DNA from: an uncultured Verrucomicrobiales bacterium
Lineage (GTDB): Bacteria; Verrucomicrobiota; Verrucomicrobiia; Verrucomicrobiales; Akkermansiaceae
DNA length: 20,522 nucleotides
Assembly: GCA_937885815.1 (NCBI GenBank)
Contig: CALABM010000098.1
Span: 1-20,522, forward strand
Direction: 5' to 3'
Positions 18,933 to 20,522 of the stretch are shown piece after piece. Below the pieces are notes generated by a model, which had not been told where the DNA came from, made no database searches, and saw only the letters and a list, made by a program, of their open reading frames with translations. Made by a program: the position numbers and the translations under genes. Numbering within the stretch: position 1 is the stretch's first letter; every line of letters starts with the position of its first letter.

Positions 18933-20522
18933 ATGAGCACTTCTTCTTTTTTACCGGCTCAGTACGCCCACCCGTACGAGATTGACCCCAAGTACAGCAA
19001 GTCCGTGGCCTACTTCTGCATGGAGTACGCCATTGACAACGTCTTCAAAATCTACTCCGGCGGCCTCGGCTACCTGGCCGGCTCCCACATGCGCTCTGCC
19101 GGTGCCCTCAGGCAGAATCTGGTGGGTGTAGGCATTCTCTGGTCCTACGGCTATTACAACCAGATTCGCGCGGAAGACGGGTCCATGGCCGTACAGTACC
19201 GCAAGAAAGAATACGCTTTCCTGGAGGATCACAACATCAAGTTCCTCATCAACATCTGCAACTCCCCCGTGTGGGTGAAGGCATACTACCTGCGCCCGGA
19301 GATTTTTGATACGGCGCCCATGTTCTTCCTTACCACGGATTTGCCGGAGAATGATGCTGTGAGCCGCTCCATCACCCAGCGTCTCTATGACAGCAACCCC
19401 ATGACCCGCATCTCCCAGTACATCGTGCTGGGTCAGGGTGGCGCACGCCTTTTCGAAGAGCTCGGCATCGAGCCCGAAATTTACCACATGAACGAGGCAC
19501 ACGCCATCGGCGCCGCCTTCCACATGCTCGCCCGCAATGGCGGCAACGTGGAGGAAGTGCGCAAGCGCTTCGTCTTCACCACGCACACCCCGGAGGAAGC
19601 CGGTAATGAGAAGATGGATATCAACCTCATGGCCAACTTCTCCTTCTTTGACGGCCTCTCCTTAGATCAGGTGCGCTCCATGCTCAAGCTCTCCCCTGAT
19701 GAGCAGACCTTCAATTACACCCTCGCCGCCCTCCGCCTGTCCCACATCGCTAACGGCGTGAGCGAGCTGCACGGTGAAGTCTCCCGCCAGATGTGGCAGG
19801 GATACTCGGATATCTGCCCCATCACCCACGTGACAAACGCTCAGAACCTCTCCTACTGGCAGGATGCTGAGCTGGCTGAGGCCTTTGCCGCACGCGATAA
19901 GCGCGCCTTCATGGCCCGCAAGCGCGCGCTGAAGAAGGATCTCTTCCGCATGGTGGGTGAGCAGACCGGCCACCTCTTTGATCAGGACACTCTCACCATC
20001 GTGTGGGCACGCCGTTTTGCCGCTTACAAGCGCCCTGCCCTCATCACGGATAACCCGGTCATGTTCGAGCGCATGCTCCAGCGCACCAATCGCCCCGTGC
20101 AGATGATTTGGGCCGGCAAGCCCTACCCCACGGACTTCACCGCGGTGGATATCTTCAACAAGCTCAACAAGCTCAGTGAGAAATTCCCCCGCTGCGCTGT
20201 GCTCACCGGCTACGAGCTCGCCCTCAGCCGCCTCCTCAAGAACGGCTCCGACATCTGGCTGAACAACCCCGTCGTGACTCGCGAGGCCTCCGGCACCTCC
20301 GGTATGTCCGCCGCCATGAACGGCTCCATCACCATCTCCACAAATGATGGCTGGGTACGCGAATTCGCCCGCGATGGCCAGAACTGCTTCATGATTCCTG
20401 AAGCTAAGGAAGGCCTCTCTGCTGAAGCTCGCGACCGCTCAGACCGCGACCACTTCTACAACATCCTCGAGTCCAAGGTACTCCACCTCTATTACGATGA
20501 CCGTGACGCATGGAACGACATC
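18933..20522 (+). CDS. GT35 alpha-glucan phosphorylase-like protein, PLP lysine replaced, 3' end cut by window edge
   Basis: The frame opens at the ATG at 18933 and stays open for 530 codons to the window end. It resembles the short bacterial alpha-glucan phosphorylases (TIGR02094 type), which release glucose-1-phosphate from glycogen. Visible motifs are IYSGGLGYLAGSHMRSA, MNEAHAIGAAF, FVFTTHTPEEAG, the phosphate-site-like WARRFAAYKRP and EASGTSGMSAAMNG. In the last motif active family members read EASGTSGMKAALNG, where the lysine forms the Schiff base with PLP. Here residue 459 is Ser (codon TCC). The protein may therefore be a non-phosphorolytic homologue, a binding protein or an enzyme with altered chemistry. 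THTPEEAGNE also departs from the usual THTPVPAGHD. The gene is monocistronic as far as seen and no SD precedes the start. Confidence 0.85.
   Translation, partial: MSTSSFLPAQYAHPYEIDPKYSKSVAYFCMEYAIDNVFKIYSGGLGYLAGSHMRSAGALRQNLVGVGILWSYGYYNQIRAEDGSMAVQYRKKEYAFLEDHNIKFLINICNSPVWVKAYYLRPEIFDTAPMFFLTTDLPENDAVSRSITQRLYDSNPMTRISQYIVLGQGGARLFEELGIEPEIYHMNEAHAIGAAFHMLARNGGNVEEVRKRFVFTTHTPEEAGNEKMDINLMANFSFFDGLSLDQVRSMLKLSPDEQTFNYTLAALRLSHIANGVSELHGEVSRQMWQGYSDICPITHVTNAQNLSYWQDAELAEAFAARDKRAFMARKRALKKDLFRMVGEQTGHLFDQDTLTIVWARRFAAYKRPALITDNPVMFERMLQRTNRPVQMIWAGKPYPTDFTAVDIFNKLNKLSEKFPRCAVLTGYELALSRLLKNGSDIWLNNPVVTREASGTSGMSAAMNGSITISTNDGWVREFARDGQNCFMIPEAKEGLSAEARDRSDRDHFYNILESKVLHLYYDDRDAWNDI

Overview
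The window looks like a chromosomal segment of a Verrucomicrobia bacterium, probably Akkermansiaceae or a close relative. This is inferred from two proteins ending in a VPEP / hydrophobic / RRRRK PEP-CTERM tail, moderately high GC, sigma70-like promoters combined with weak or absent Shine-Dalgarno (SD) sequences, and a gene set of GadB, rubrerythrin, plant-type branching enzyme and ExbBD. I see no rRNA, tRNA, CRISPR array, insertion sequence or phage gene. Genus assignment is not certain.

Layout. (1) 1-1550, minus: ptsH then ptsI (ptsI runs off the left edge), the general PTS phosphorelay. (2) 1551-3880: a gene-poor stretch, then two head-to-head PEP-CTERM exported proteins with nearly identical 5' ends, the same promoter block and clear terminators. 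(3) 3926-11665, minus: one long co-directional block, exbB-exbD-TPR protein-GT51 glycosyltransferase (degenerate penicillin-binding domain)-inositol monophosphatase family-rsmB, driven by a near-consensus promoter in front of exbB. (4) 11733-12461, minus: a VanX/DdpX-type D-Ala-D-Ala dipeptidase lipoprotein. (5) 12528-14555, minus: a GH13_8-like glycogen branching enzyme. (6) 14803-15348, plus: a rubrerythrin with N-terminal rubredoxin domain, convergent with an orphan RND adaptor lipoprotein (15403-16518, minus). (7) 16669-18060, plus: glutamate decarboxylase. (8) 18075-18698: two small divergent DNA-binding-like genes (AP2-like and ribbon-helix-helix-like). (9) 18933-20522, plus: a GT35 alpha-glucan phosphorylase-like protein that runs off the right edge.

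Themes. Two genes concern glycogen (branching enzyme and phosphorylase homologue). Three or four concern the cell envelope and peptidoglycan: a pmf-driven ExbB/D motor, a periplasmic TPR protein, a glycosyltransferase and a dipeptidase, an arrangement reminiscent of Tol/CpoB/PBP coupling. GadB and rubrerythrin suggest acid and oxidative-stress handling in an anaerobic or gut-like niche.

The strongest unusual signals are: the PLP-anchoring lysine of the GT35 protein is replaced by serine; the transpeptidase domain of the GT51 protein has lost its catalytic SxxK and KTG motifs; several near-consensus promoters sit so close to the start codon that transcripts would be leaderless or nearly so, while other genes have long A/C-rich SD-less leaders, some with hairpins; and the PEP-CTERM pair shares 5' coding sequence and a promoter block with a palindrome in its spacer.
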